DNA of 24,244 nt from REEB85 sp018971455 (GCA_028871195.1 JAGWNT010000063.1:1-24244), one strand, 5' to 3'; counted from the stretch's first letter, positions 7,725 to 16,468 are shown. The notes: generated by a model not told the origin, from the sequence alone. Numbers and translations are program-made.

Positions 7725-8213
7725 CTAAGCGGCCAGCGCCGCCAATGCCGCGCCTTCCAGGCGCTGCACCGTCCATTCATCCATGCCGACGGCGCCGATC
7801 GAGCGGTAGAAGGCGATCGACGGCGCATTCCAGTCCAGCACCGACCAGTTCATCCGCGCGCAGCCCTCGACCAGGGCGCGCCGGGCCAGCAGGCGGAAGA
7901 TCTCCCGGCCGATCCCCCGGCCGCGATGGGCCGGCTCGACGAAGATATCCTCAAGATACAGGCCGGGCTTGCCGCTGAAGGTGCTGAAATCATAGTACCA
8001 GACAGCAAAGCCGATCGGCGCGCCGGCCTGCTCGGCGATCAGCGCCGAAAGCCGTGGCGGCGTGGCGAACAGGGCGGTGCGGAAATCCGCCTCCGTCGCC
8101 ACCGCCTCATGCAGCAGCTTCTCGTACTCCGCCAGGCGGCGCACGAAATGCGCGACGATCCCCTCATCGCCAGGCACCGCATCGCGAAAGACGATCTCGG
8201 GCGCGATGCTCAC
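7725..8213 (-). CDS. GNAT acetyltransferase, Sat1-like (diamine/polyamine N-acetyltransferase)
   Basis: Transfers acetyl from acetyl-CoA to an amine. The 162 residues match the layout of spermidine/spermine and thialysine acetyltransferases: RRLAEYEKL near 25-33, GKPGLYLEDIFVEPAHRGRGIG (81-102) with the acetyl-CoA pyrophosphate loop HRGRGIG, WSVLDWNAPSIAFYRSIGA (123-141) with Tyr136 at the usual catalytic position, and a Trp near 147. The start is GTG at 8213, which forms a 4-base GTGA overlap with the pdhC stop; the upstream in-frame ATG at 8264 falls inside pdhC and adds non-family sequence. It therefore looks coupled to pdhC. The true substrate (polyamine, thialysine or a protein lysine) cannot be told from sequence. 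An acetyl-CoA user inside the acetyl-CoA-forming operon is notable. Confidence 0.87.
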   Translation of the reverse strand: MSIAPEIVFRDAVPGDEGIVAHFVRRLAEYEKLLHEAVATEADFRTALFATPPRLSALIAEQAGAPIGFAVWYYDFSTFSGKPGLYLEDIFVEPAHRGRGIGREIFRLLARRALVEGCARMNWSVLDWNAPSIAFYRSIGAVGMDEWTVQRLEGAALAALAA

Positions 8214-9493
8214 AGCATCAGGCTCAGCGGATCCTCGACGATGCGCTTGAACTCGGCCAGCCACTCGGCGCCGAGCGCGCCATCGACGACGCGGTGATCC
8301 ACGCTGAGCGTGCAGGTCATCACAGTGGCGACCGCCAGCGCGCCGCCCTTGACCACCGCCCGCTGCTGCCCCGCGGCCACCGCGAGGATGGCCGATTGCG
8401 GCGGATTGATGATGGCGGCGAAGTTCGAAACGCCATACATGCCCATGTTGGAAATCGAGAAGCCGCCGCCCTGGAACTCCTCGGGCTTGAGCTTGCCGGC
8501 CTTCGCGCGGGCCGCCAGATCCTTCATCTCGTTGCTGATGGCCGCGAGGCCCTTCTGGTCCGCCTTGCGGATGATCGGCGTGATCAGCCCCTCGGGGATC
8601 GACACGGCGACGCTGATGTCGATGTCGTCGTAGAGCGCCAGCGCCTCGTCGGTCCAGCTTGCATTCACCCGCGGCACGCGCGCCAGCGTGATCGCCGCGG
8701 CCTTGATGACGAGATCGTTGACCGAAAGCTTGAAGGCCGCCGGCCCGTCCTTGGCGCTCTTGGCGTTCAGCTCGCCGCGCAGCTTGAGCAGCGCATCGAG
8801 CTCGATATCCATCGAGACGTAGAAATGCGGAATGCTGGCCTTGGCCTCGCTGAGCCGGCGGGCGATCACCTTGCGCATGGTGCTGTGCGGCACCAGGCGG
8901 TGCGGGGCGGCGAGCACCGGGCCGGCGGCCGGGGCTCGTGCCGCCGGCGGCGCGACGGCGGCCGCAGGCGCGGGCGCGTGGACCGCTCCGCCCTTGGAGG
9001 CCGCTTCCACATCGGCGCGCACGATGCGCCCGCCCGGGCCGCTGCCGTGCAGGCCGGCAAGATCGATGCCGGCCTGCCGGGCCATGCGGCGGGCCAAGGG
9101 GGAGGCGACCACGCGCTCGCCGGCAGCGTGCGGCGCGGTGCGCGCGGGAGCCATGGCGGGGGTCGCAGCGGCGGGTGGGGCGGCGGCGGCGGGCGCGGCG
9201 GCAGGTGGGGCGGCCTTCGGCGCGGCGGGTGCGGCCGCGGACACCGCCTCGCCCGGCTCGACCAGCACGGCGATCGGCGCGTTCACCTTCACGCCGGCGG
9301 TGCCGTCGGCCACCAGGATCTTGCCCAGCACGCCCTCATCGACCGCCTCGACCTCCATGGTCGCCTTGTCGGTCTCGATCTCGGCCAGCACGTCGCCGGC
9401 CTTCACGCTGTCGCCCTCTTTCTTCAGCCAGCGCGCCAGCGTGCCCTCGGTCATCGTCGGGCTCAGGGCGGGCATCAGGATGTTGGTGGCCAT
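8210..9493 (-). CDS. pdhC: Pyruvate dehydrogenase E2, dihydrolipoamide acetyltransferase
   Basis: Core of the PDH complex; moves the acetyl group from lipoamide to CoA. The 427 residues run as one lipoyl domain (1-80, lipoyl Lys43 in ETDKATMEVEA), an Ala/Pro linker, a peripheral subunit-binding domain (about 127-164: ASPLARRMARQAGIDLAGL then GPGGRIVRADVE), a second Ala/Pro linker, and the catalytic domain (about 195-427) ending in DHRVVDGALGA with catalytic His400 and Asp404. The start at 9493 follows a GGGGGAT ribosome site, 20 bases after pdhB. The lipoyl part is nearly the same as that of PdhB, including a 53-base exact DNA match. The stop overlaps the acetyltransferase start. Confidence 0.96.
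   Translation of the reverse strand: MATNILMPALSPTMTEGTLARWLKKEGDSVKAGDVLAEIETDKATMEVEAVDEGVLGKILVADGTAGVKVNAPIAVLVEPGEAVSAAAPAAPKAAPPAAAPAAAAPPAAATPAMAPARTAPHAAGERVVASPLARRMARQAGIDLAGLHGSGPGGRIVRADVEAASKGGAVHAPAPAAAVAPPAARAPAAGPVLAAPHRLVPHSTMRKVIARRLSEAKASIPHFYVSMDIELDALLKLRGELNAKSAKDGPAAFKLSVNDLVIKAAAITLARVPRVNASWTDEALALYDDIDISVAVSIPEGLITPIIRKADQKGLAAISNEMKDLAARAKAGKLKPEEFQGGGFSISNMGMYGVSNFAAIINPPQSAILAVAAGQQRAVVKGGALAVATVMTCTLSVDHRVVDGALGAEWLAEFKRIVEDPLSLML
9333..9385. repeat. 53-base exact repeat, copy in pdhC lipoyl domain
   Basis: Identical base for base to 10709-10761 in pdhB. It encodes the stretch around the lipoyl lysine (EIETDKATMEVEAVDEG). Identity at silent positions goes beyond protein conservation and points to recent duplication or gene conversion between the two lipoyl domains. 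Confidence 0.9.
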
Positions 9494-9513
9494 GGCTGCG
9501 ATCCCCCGGGGGC

Positions 9514-10869
<1,356 letters not shown>

Positions 10870-10874
10870 GATGC

Positions 10875-11906
10875 TTAGCCCTCCACCAGGATGTCGGTCC
10901 ACAGCTCGCTGGGATCGGGTTCCGGACTGGACTGGGCGAAATCGGCGGCCTCCTGAACGATGGCCTTCACCTCGTCGTCGATCTTCTTCAACTCCGCCTC
11001 CGACACGCCGAGCGCCTCCAGCCGGTGGCGTGCGCCCTCGATGCAGTCATGTTCGCTGCGCATCTTCTGGATTTCCTCGCGCGTGCGATACTTGCCGGGG
11101 TCGGACATCGAGTGGCCGCGATAGCGGTAGGTCTTGATCTCCAGCAGGTACGGCCCCTTGCCGGCGCGGCAATGCGCCACCGCCGCACGGGCGGCCTCGT
11201 GCACCGCCTCGACATCCATCCCGTCCACCGCAACACCCGGCATGCCCCAGGGCGCGCCGTTTCGGGAAAGATCGCGCGAGGCCGTGGCGCGATCGACCGA
11301 GGTGCCCATGCCGTACTTGTTGTTCTCGATGACGAAGATGGCCGGCAGCTTCATCAGATTGGCGAGGTTGAAGCTCTCGAACACCTGCCCCTGGTTGGCC
11401 GCGCCGTCGCCGAAATAGGTCACGCAGACGCGGTCATTGCCGCGGTACCAGTTGGAGAAAGCAAGCCCCGCGCCGAGGCTGACCTGGGCGCCCACGATGC
11501 CATGCCCGCCGAAGAAATTCTTCTCCTTGCTGAACATGTGCATCGAGCCGCCCTTGCCGTGCGAATAGCCGCCCGCCCGTCCGGTCAGCTCCGCCATCAC
11601 GCCGCGCGCCTCCATGCCGGTCGCCAGCATGTGGCCATGGTCGCGATAGGAGGTGATGACCTCGTCGCCCTCGCCGAGCGCCATCTGCATCCCGACGACG
11701 ACGGCCTCCTGGCCGATATAGAGATGGCAGAAGCCGCCGATGAGCCCCATGCCGTAGAGCTGGCCGGCCTTCTCCTCGAAACGGCGGATCAGCAGCATGT
11801 CGCGGTAGGCCTTGAGCCATTCGTCGCGGGTCAGCCCGGAATTGGCCCCCGCGGAGGCATTGGCGCGCGGCTTGCCGCGCTTCTTGGTGTCCGCCGCCTG
11901 CGCCAT
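10875..11906 (-). CDS. pdhA: Pyruvate dehydrogenase E1 alpha subunit
   Basis: First gene of the PDH operon. The 343 residues include IRRFEEKAGQLYG (40-52), YRDHGHMLATG (87-97), GGKGGSMHMFS-type sequence at 117-126, and the thiamine-diphosphate motif GDGAANQGQ (166-174) ending at ENN (194-196). The phosphorylation-loop region YRYRGHSMSDP (260-270) is also present. The first ~25 residues are a basic, Ala-rich extension common in bacterial E1 alpha. The start at 11906 is preceded by GGGGGCGGAAAC; the longer upstream frame has no family match. The 314-base gap upstream, shared with a divergent MFS gene, should carry the operon promoter and contains a perfect inverted repeat. Confidence 0.96.
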   Translation of the reverse strand: MAQAADTKKRGKPRANASAGANSGLTRDEWLKAYRDMLLIRRFEEKAGQLYGMGLIGGFCHLYIGQEAVVVGMQMALGEGDEVITSYRDHGHMLATGMEARGVMAELTGRAGGYSHGKGGSMHMFSKEKNFFGGHGIVGAQVSLGAGLAFSNWYRGNDRVCVTYFGDGAANQGQVFESFNLANLMKLPAIFVIENNKYGMGTSVDRATASRDLSRNGAPWGMPGVAVDGMDVEAVHEAARAAVAHCRAGKGPYLLEIKTYRYRGHSMSDPGKYRTREEIQKMRSEHDCIEGARHRLEALGVSEAELKKIDDEVKAIVQEAADFAQSSPEPDPSELWTDILVEG

Positions 11907-12020
11907 GTTTCCGCCCCCATGATCGAACGCATCCGATAGTGCGACACCTAGCCGCCCTGGCAGCCGCTCGCAAGCATTCCAAGGCGAAAATCCGATGATG
12001 GTGCAATGCAATAGAGGAAA

Positions 12021-12039
12021 TTAACCAACTTGTGGTTAA
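12021..12039. promoter_or_regulatory. Perfect inverted repeat, candidate operator of the PDH operon
   Basis: TTAACCA, five-base spacer ACTTG, TGGTTAA: perfect 7-base arms about 115 bases before the pdhA start. The form suits a dimeric transcription factor. The half-site resembles the TTAACCAT half-site of CtrA, but the TTAA boxes are 11 apart instead of 7. It is also not the PdhR pattern TGGT-N3-ACCA, because the arms face the other way. The cognate regulator is unknown. Confidence 0.5.
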
Positions 12040-12089
12040 CTCGTTGTCTGGTCGAAAAACCGCGCCGCCCCGCGGTTACGGGCGCGACG

Positions 12090-12119
12090 TGAAACCGCCG
12101 TTTCGCGACATTTTATAAC
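12090..12119 (+). promoter_or_regulatory. Candidate promoter for the MFS gene
   Basis: TATAAC at 12114-12119 is a good -10 box, with TGAAAC at 12090-12095 as a weak -35 at 18 bases. It would start transcription about 95 bases before the MFS start codon. Only the -10 is persuasive. Confidence 0.3.
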
Positions 12120-12220
12120 GTGCGGGGCGGCAATTTTGCATCGCCATTGCCGGCGCACGGGCCGGATGGCGCCCGCCACGCCGGATGGCGAGGCTCGCAG
12201 CGCCAACAGAGGAGCCGCTC

Positions 12221-13459
12221 ATGCCCGCGCCGCACGCCGCCTTTCGCCGCCTCGCCTGGTCCAACCTGCTCGCCCAGGCGGCCGAGCAGATCGCGCTCGC
12301 CGCCGCCCCGATGGTGGCCGTGCTGGCGCTCGGCGCCGGGGTTGGCGCCACCGGCCTGCTCGCCACCGCGCAATCCCTGCCCTTCTTGCTGCTGTCCCTG
12401 CCGGCCGGCCTGCTCGCCGACCGCATGCCGCGGCGGGTGCTGATGGGCCTCGCCGAATTGCTGCGCGCGGCCGCCCTCGCCGCCCTGCCGGTGCTGCTGT
12501 GGCAGGGGCGGCTGTCGCTGCCGCTGCTCGCGGTCGCCGGCGCGGCGACGGCGACGGGCACGGTGGTGTTCAGCGTCACCGCCCCGGCGCTGGTGCCCGC
12601 CCTGGTCGGGCGCGGCGATCTCGCACGCGCCAACACCTGGCTCGAACTCGCCCGCAGCCTGGCGTTCGCCGCTGGGCCGGCGCTCGCCGGCGCACTGGTC
12701 GCCTGGGCGGGCGGCGGCCTGGCCTTCGCCGCCGCCGCCGGCCTGTCGCTCGCCGCGGCCACCCTGCTCCCCGGATTGCCCGAGCCGGATCGGGCCCCGG
12801 TGCCGGGCCGGCGCCTGCTGGCCGACATCGCCGAGGGCGGGCGTTTCGTCGCCGGCCACCCCCTGCTGCGCCCGCTCATGGCCACCGCGATCGCCTGGAA
12901 CACCTCGTGGTTCGTCTTGCAGGCCGCCTTCGTGCCGTTCGCGGCGACCCGCCTGCACCTCGATGCCGCCGGCATCGGGCTGACCATGGCCGCCTATGGC
13001 GCGGGCATGCTGGCCGGGGCGGGGCTCGCCCCCTGGCTCGCGCGCCGCCTGCCTTTCGGCGTGCTGATTGCCTGCGGTCCGGCCCTCTCGGTGCCCGCCG
13101 CCGCCGCCATGGCCGCCAGCACATTCTTCCCCGATGCGGCCCTTCTTTCCCCGGCCATCCCGCCTTCCACGCTGCCCCTGCTCGGCTTCTTCCTGTTCGG
13201 CGCCGGGCCGATCCTGTGGACCATCGGCCAGACCACGCTGCGCCAGGCGATTACGCCGTCTCCTATGCTCGGGCGCGTCTCGGCCTTGATGATGATGGCG
13301 ACGTCCGGCGCCCGCCCGCTCGGCGCGGCGTTGGGCGGGCTGGTGGGCAGCCGGCTCGGGGTCGAGGCCGCGATCCTGCTCGCCAGCGCCGGCTTCGCCG
13401 TGCAGTTCGCGCTGATCGCCGCCTCGCCGGTGCCCCGCCTGCGGGCCCTGCCGGTGTGA
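12221..13459 (+). CDS. MFS transporter, DHA3/EntS-like exporter
   Basis: A proton-coupled inner-membrane transporter of about 12 helices, probably an exporter; the substrate is unknown. The 412 residues are strongly hydrophobic and Ala/Leu/Gly-rich. Motif A appears as GLLADRMPRRVLMG (63-76) between helices 2 and 3, and the VFSVTAPALVPALVGRGDLARANTW stretch (from 116) is typical of the MFS_3 family that includes enterobactin exporter EntS. A second half begins near residue 215, with the inter-half segment RAPVPGRRLLADIAEGGRFV. The ATG at 12221 has AGAGGAG just upstream; an in-frame ATG at 12185 is less likely. It is the only plus-strand gene within the minus-strand eno-ftsB-pdh block and probably an insertion into it. 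Confidence 0.88.
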   Translation: MPAPHAAFRRLAWSNLLAQAAEQIALAAAPMVAVLALGAGVGATGLLATAQSLPFLLLSLPAGLLADRMPRRVLMGLAELLRAAALAALPVLLWQGRLSLPLLAVAGAATATGTVVFSVTAPALVPALVGRGDLARANTWLELARSLAFAAGPALAGALVAWAGGGLAFAAAAGLSLAAATLLPGLPEPDRAPVPGRRLLADIAEGGRFVAGHPLLRPLMATAIAWNTSWFVLQAAFVPFAATRLHLDAAGIGLTMAAYGAGMLAGAGLAPWLARRLPFGVLIACGPALSVPAAAAMAASTFFPDAALLSPAIPPSTLPLLGFFLFGAGPILWTIGQTTLRQAITPSPMLGRVSALMMMATSGARPLGAALGGLVGSRLGVEAAILLASAGFAVQFALIAASPVPRLRALPV

Positions 13460-13513
13460 GCCGGCGGCGTGAACGGGCGGCGTAAGCGGGTGGCGGAGAT
13501 CAGGGCGCCGGGA

Positions 13514-13843
13514 TCAGAACAGCCTGTCGGTGGGCTTGTAGGGCACGATGATGTCGTCCGGCCTGGACAGGTTCAGCATCGCGCGCGCCCGCTCATCGAG
13601 CGCATCGGGATCGAGCCGGTCGCTGCGCAGCGCGATGACGCGGCGTTCCCAGGCGAGCTGCGCGGCCTGCGTGCGGGCCAGCTCGGCCTTGGCGGCCACC
13701 AGCTCCTGTTGGCGCTTGGCGAATTCATCGAGCCCGTGCGCGCCCTGCGTTGCCTGCCAAAAGAAATATGCGGCCAGGCACAGCAGCGCCACCGGCGCCA
13801 CCGCCGCCTTCGCCCGCCGTTTCATCGCCCGCGCAACACTCAT
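13514..13843 (-). CDS. ftsB: Septum formation initiator FtsB/DivIC family
   Basis: A small bitopic division protein that works with FtsL and FtsQ at the septum. The 109 residues show a short basic cytoplasmic tail (MKRRAKA), one membrane helix (about 13-29: AVAPVALLCLAAYFFWQ), a coiled-coil periplasmic region (about 38-75: LDEFAKRQQELVAAKAELARTQAAQLAWERRV), and the family end DPDALDERARAMLNLSRPDDIIV. An alternative start at 13825 (MKRR) would shorten the tail by six residues. It lies 83 bases after eno, the usual alphaproteobacterial order; the expected next gene pdhA is displaced by the MFS gene. Confidence 0.92.
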   Translation of the reverse strand: MSVARAMKRRAKAAVAPVALLCLAAYFFWQATQGAHGLDEFAKRQQELVAAKAELARTQAAQLAWERRVIALRSDRLDPDALDERARAMLNLSRPDDIIVPYKPTDRLF

Positions 13844-13864
13844 GCGACAATCCGTAACGCATCT

Positions 13865-13890
13865 CAACAACGCACGCTAGCACGTTGTTG
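13865..13890. promoter_or_regulatory. Inverted repeat between eno and ftsB
   Basis: CAACAACG (13865-13872) and CGTTGTTG (13883-13890) form perfect 8-base arms around a 10-base loop that contains GCTAGC. It sits 37 bases after the eno stop and 22 bases before ftsB. As RNA it would fold into a hairpin without a U-run; as DNA it could be an operator or part of an ftsB promoter. Confidence 0.4.
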
Positions 13891-13926
13891 CGTATGGCTG
13901 TCGACGGGGCGGGCCGCCGGCGCCGC

Positions 13927-15207
13927 CTAGCCGCGGCGCAGCACCGAACGCCCGGCATAGGTGGCGGCGCCGCCCAGCATCTGCTCGATGCGGATCAGCT
14001 GATTGTATTTCGCCGTGCGGTCGCTGCGCGCCAGGCTGCCCGTCTTGATCTGCCCGCAATTGGTGGCGACCGCGAGATCGGCGATGGTGGCGTCCTCGGT
14101 TTCGCCCGAGCGGTGGCTCATCACCGCGGTGAAGCCGGCGCGATGGGCCATCTCCACGGCCTCCAGCGTCTCGGACAGCGTGCCGATCTGGTTGACCTTG
14201 ACCAGGATCGCGTTGCCCGTGCCGCTTTCGATGCCGCGTGCCAGGCGCTCGGGGTTGGTGACGAAAAGGTCGTCACCGACGATCTGCACGGCGCTGCCGA
14301 GGCGGTCGGTGAGCAGTTTCCAGCCCTCCCAGTCATCCTCCGCGCAGCCATCCTCGATCGAGGCGATGGGGTAGCGCCGCGCCAGCGCCTCCAGGTAATC
14401 GACCATGCCGCCGGCATCGAGCGTGCGCCCCTCGCCGGCCAGCACATAGCGCCCGTCGGCGAAGAACTCGGTCGCCGCGCAATCGAGCGCGAAGGTGACA
14501 TCCTCGCCCGGGCGATAGCCGGCCTTCTCGCAGGCGCGGGTGATGAAGGCGAGCGCCTCGTCGGCCGATTTGATGTTCGGCGCGAACCCGCCCTCGTCGC
14601 CGACATTGGTGTTGTGCCCGGCATCGTGCAGCTGCTTCTTCAGCGCCGCGAAAATCTCCGCCCCCATGCGCACCGCCTCGGCGAGGCTGGCCGCGCCGAC
14701 CGGCTGGATCATGAATTCCTGTATGTCGATCGGATTGTCGGCATGCTTGCCGCCGTTGAGGATGTTCATCATCGGCACCGGCAAGGTGCGCGCGAACAGC
14801 CCGCCGACATGGCGGTAGAGGGGAATGTCGAGCTCGGCCGCCGCCGCCTTGGCGACGCCGAGCGAGACGGCGAGAATGGCGTTGGCGCCCAGGCGCGCCT
14901 TGTTCGGCGTGCCGTCGAGATCGATCAGCGCCTCGTCGATGGCGATCTGCTCGCCGGCATCCACGCCGGCCAGCGCCTCGAGGATTTCGCCCTCGATATT
15001 GGCGATGGCCTGCAGCACGCCCTTGCCGCCGAAGCGCGCCGTGTCGCCGTCGCGCAGCTCGACGGCCTCATGCGCGCCGGTGGACGCGCCCGACGGCACC
15101 GCGACCCGCCCGGTGGCGCCGCTTTCCAGGATCACATCGGCCTCGACCGTCGGGTTGCCGCGGCTGTCGAGGATTTCGCGGGCGATGATTTCGGCGATGG
15201 CGCTCAT
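13927..15207 (-). CDS. eno: Enolase (phosphopyruvate hydratase)
   Basis: Converts 2-phosphoglycerate to phosphoenolpyruvate in glycolysis, and the reverse in gluconeogenesis; in many bacteria it is also part of the RNA degradosome. The 426 residues are the usual length. Seen residues: SGASTG at 39-44, GGKHADN (His155), GDEGGFAP (Glu205), metal ligands Asp242 (LDCAATEF), Glu285 (SIEDGCAEDDWEGW) and Asp312 (GDDLFVTN), the catalytic lysine in ILVKVNQIGT (Lys337), and SHRSGETED (364-372). The start ATG at 15207 matches the family N-terminus (AEIIAREILDSRGNPTVE). It is divergent from the LacI-type gene and first in the eno-ftsB pair. Confidence 0.97.
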   Translation of the reverse strand: MSAIAEIIAREILDSRGNPTVEADVILESGATGRVAVPSGASTGAHEAVELRDGDTARFGGKGVLQAIANIEGEILEALAGVDAGEQIAIDEALIDLDGTPNKARLGANAILAVSLGVAKAAAAELDIPLYRHVGGLFARTLPVPMMNILNGGKHADNPIDIQEFMIQPVGAASLAEAVRMGAEIFAALKKQLHDAGHNTNVGDEGGFAPNIKSADEALAFITRACEKAGYRPGEDVTFALDCAATEFFADGRYVLAGEGRTLDAGGMVDYLEALARRYPIASIEDGCAEDDWEGWKLLTDRLGSAVQIVGDDLFVTNPERLARGIESGTGNAILVKVNQIGTLSETLEAVEMAHRAGFTAVMSHRSGETEDATIADLAVATNCGQIKTGSLARSDRTAKYNQLIRIEQMLGGAATYAGRSVLRRG

Positions 15208-15274
15208 GGTCGGTCCGTCCGGTCGTTGCGAGGCCCCGTCCTACCACCTCCCCGCCCGGGCATCCACCGCCGCA

Positions 15275-15289
15275 GCAATCCGCGGTTGC
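15275..15289. promoter_or_regulatory. Imperfect dyad between eno and the LacI-type gene
   Basis: GCAATCCGCGGTTGC pairs GCAA/TTGC and a C/G around a three-base centre, with one wobble. It is 95 bases before the TTG start and 68 bases before eno. It could be an autoregulatory operator or part of the eno promoter. The rest of the 162-base gap shows no firm promoter. Confidence 0.25.
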
Positions 15290-15369
15290 CGATGGGGCGG
15301 CGTCGAGCGCATTCTGAACCGCCTCTGCCCGGGGGCCACCAACTTGCCGCGCCAGGGAGGCCCCGTCGT

Positions 15370-16380
15370 TTGTCCAGCCGCACCCGCACCCATGGGGCCA
15401 CCGTCAAGATCACCGATGTCGCCGCCGCCGCCGGCGTGGCGCCGATGACGGTCTCGCGCGTTCTGAACACGCCCGAGCGGGTCTCCGAGGAAACCGCCGC
15501 CCGGGTCCGCGCGGCCATCGAGCGGCTCGGCTACGTGCCCAATCTGATCGCCGGCGGCCTGTCCAGCCGGCGCAGCCGGATGATCGCCGCCATCGTCCCG
15601 ACCATCGCCAGCCCGATGTTCTACGCCCCGGTGCAGACCTTCACCGACACGCTGGCGCAATCGGGCTACCACGTCATGCTCGCCCTCTCGGGCTACGAGG
15701 AGGGCAGCGAGGACGGGCTGATCCGCGCTGTGCTGTCGCGCCGGCCGGATGGGCTGCTGCTCACCGGGGCCGCCCACTCGCCGGCGGTGCGCCGCCTGTT
15801 GCGCGATGCCGGCGTGCCGGTGGTGGAAATCTGGGACGCCACGGAAACCCCCACCGACATGCTGGTCGGCTTCGATCATGCCGAGCTCGGTGCCGCGGTG
15901 GCGGATTTCTTCGCCGCCGCCGGCCACACCCATTTCGCCGTGCTGGCCGCCAGCGATCCGCGCGCCAGCGCGCGCCGCGCCGGCTTCGTGGCCCGCCTCG
16001 CCCGCCATGGCGGCACGCTGGTGGCCGAGCGCACCCTGCCGGCGCCGAGCGGCATCGAGGATGGCCGCGCCGCCCTGCGCGACATCGCCCCCCTGCTCAC
16101 ACGCCGCACCGCCCTGTTCGGCAGTTCGGACCTGGTCGCCTACGGCGCCATCGTCGAAGCCCGCGCCCGCGGCATCGCCGTGCCGGCGCAGCTGGCGGTG
16201 TGCGGCTTCGGCGATTTTGAAATCAGCCGCGCCAGCGAACTGCCATTCACCACCGTCAGCATCGATGGCGCCGCCATGGGGCGCATGGCGGCGGAGCATC
16301 TGCTCGCGCGCATCGCCGGCCGCCCGGCCCCGCCGCGCATCCTGATGCCCGCCCGCATCATCGCCCGCGCCTCGACCTGA
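15370..16380 (+). CDS. LacI-family repressor, GntR (gluconate repressor)-like
   Basis: A cytoplasmic DNA-binding repressor that responds to a sugar or sugar-acid ligand. The 336 residues start with a LacI HTH (about 13-33: KITDVAAAAGVAPMTVSRVLN) and hinge helix (IAGGLSSRRSRMIAAIVP), then a periplasmic-binding-protein-like core (about 71-330). The core resembles E. coli GntR over long stretches (for example GYHVMLALSGYEEGSE, RRPDGLLLTGAAHSPAVRRLL, GVPVVEIWDATETPTDMLVGFD). The start is TTG at 15370: AGGGAGG lies at 15354-15360, nine bases upstream, and the first in-frame ATG (residue 26) would cut the HTH in half. It lies 88 bases before rraA on the same strand and probably controls it. The ligand is unknown; a sugar acid is likely from family. 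Confidence 0.88.
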   Translation: MSSRTRTHGATVKITDVAAAAGVAPMTVSRVLNTPERVSEETAARVRAAIERLGYVPNLIAGGLSSRRSRMIAAIVPTIASPMFYAPVQTFTDTLAQSGYHVMLALSGYEEGSEDGLIRAVLSRRPDGLLLTGAAHSPAVRRLLRDAGVPVVEIWDATETPTDMLVGFDHAELGAAVADFFAAAGHTHFAVLAASDPRASARRAGFVARLARHGGTLVAERTLPAPSGIEDGRAALRDIAPLLTRRTALFGSSDLVAYGAIVEARARGIAVPAQLAVCGFGDFEISRASELPFTTVSIDGAAMGRMAAEHLLARIAGRPAPPRILMPARIIARAST

Positions 16381-16413
16381 CGGGTGCGCGCACCTTGCCT
16401 CCGCCGGGCATTC

Positions 16414-16427
16414 TGGTACCGATGAAC
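16414..16427. promoter_or_regulatory. Candidate GntR-type operator upstream of rraA-like gene
   Basis: TGGTACCGATGAAC lies between the repressor and the rraA-like gene. It resembles the E. coli GntR site pattern TGTTACCGATAACA, recalled from family knowledge. The repressor here has the same MTVSR recognition helix as GntR, which supports the match. A palindrome GTGCGCGCAC is at 16384-16393, just upstream. Only one candidate copy was seen. Confidence 0.35.
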
Positions 16428-16468
16428 GGTGGCGCCGACCCCAGCCGCGCCGCCCGGAGGACACGCCG

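Larger units (their letters stand above)
11907..12220. promoter_or_regulatory. Divergent intergenic region between pdhA and MFS gene
   Basis: The 314 bases contain no gene I can support. The middle (about 11995-12120) is visibly richer in A/T than the coding DNA around it, as expected of a promoter region. It must hold the start of the long PDH operon (leftward) and of the MFS gene (rightward). The clearest elements are the inverted repeat at 12021-12039 and a TATAAC box at 12114-12119. A direct repeat GCAATGCAAT lies at 12003-12012. I could not fix a convincing leftward -35/-10 pair. Confidence 0.6.

Noticed and set aside
6155..7978. 607-residue plus-strand frame opposite lipA, lpdA and the acetyltransferase
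   Set aside because: Complement of strongly conserved enzyme genes; no recognisable motif.
12021..12039. CtrA or PdhR site upstream of pdhA
   Set aside because: The TTAA boxes are 11 apart instead of 7, and the arm order is opposite to TGGT-N3-ACCA. Kept only as an unassigned inverted repeat.
13885..15369. Long plus-strand reading frame running into the LacI-type gene
   Set aside because: It is antisense to enolase, whose protein is fully conserved. The open frame comes from high GC content; only the part from 15370 has family sequence.
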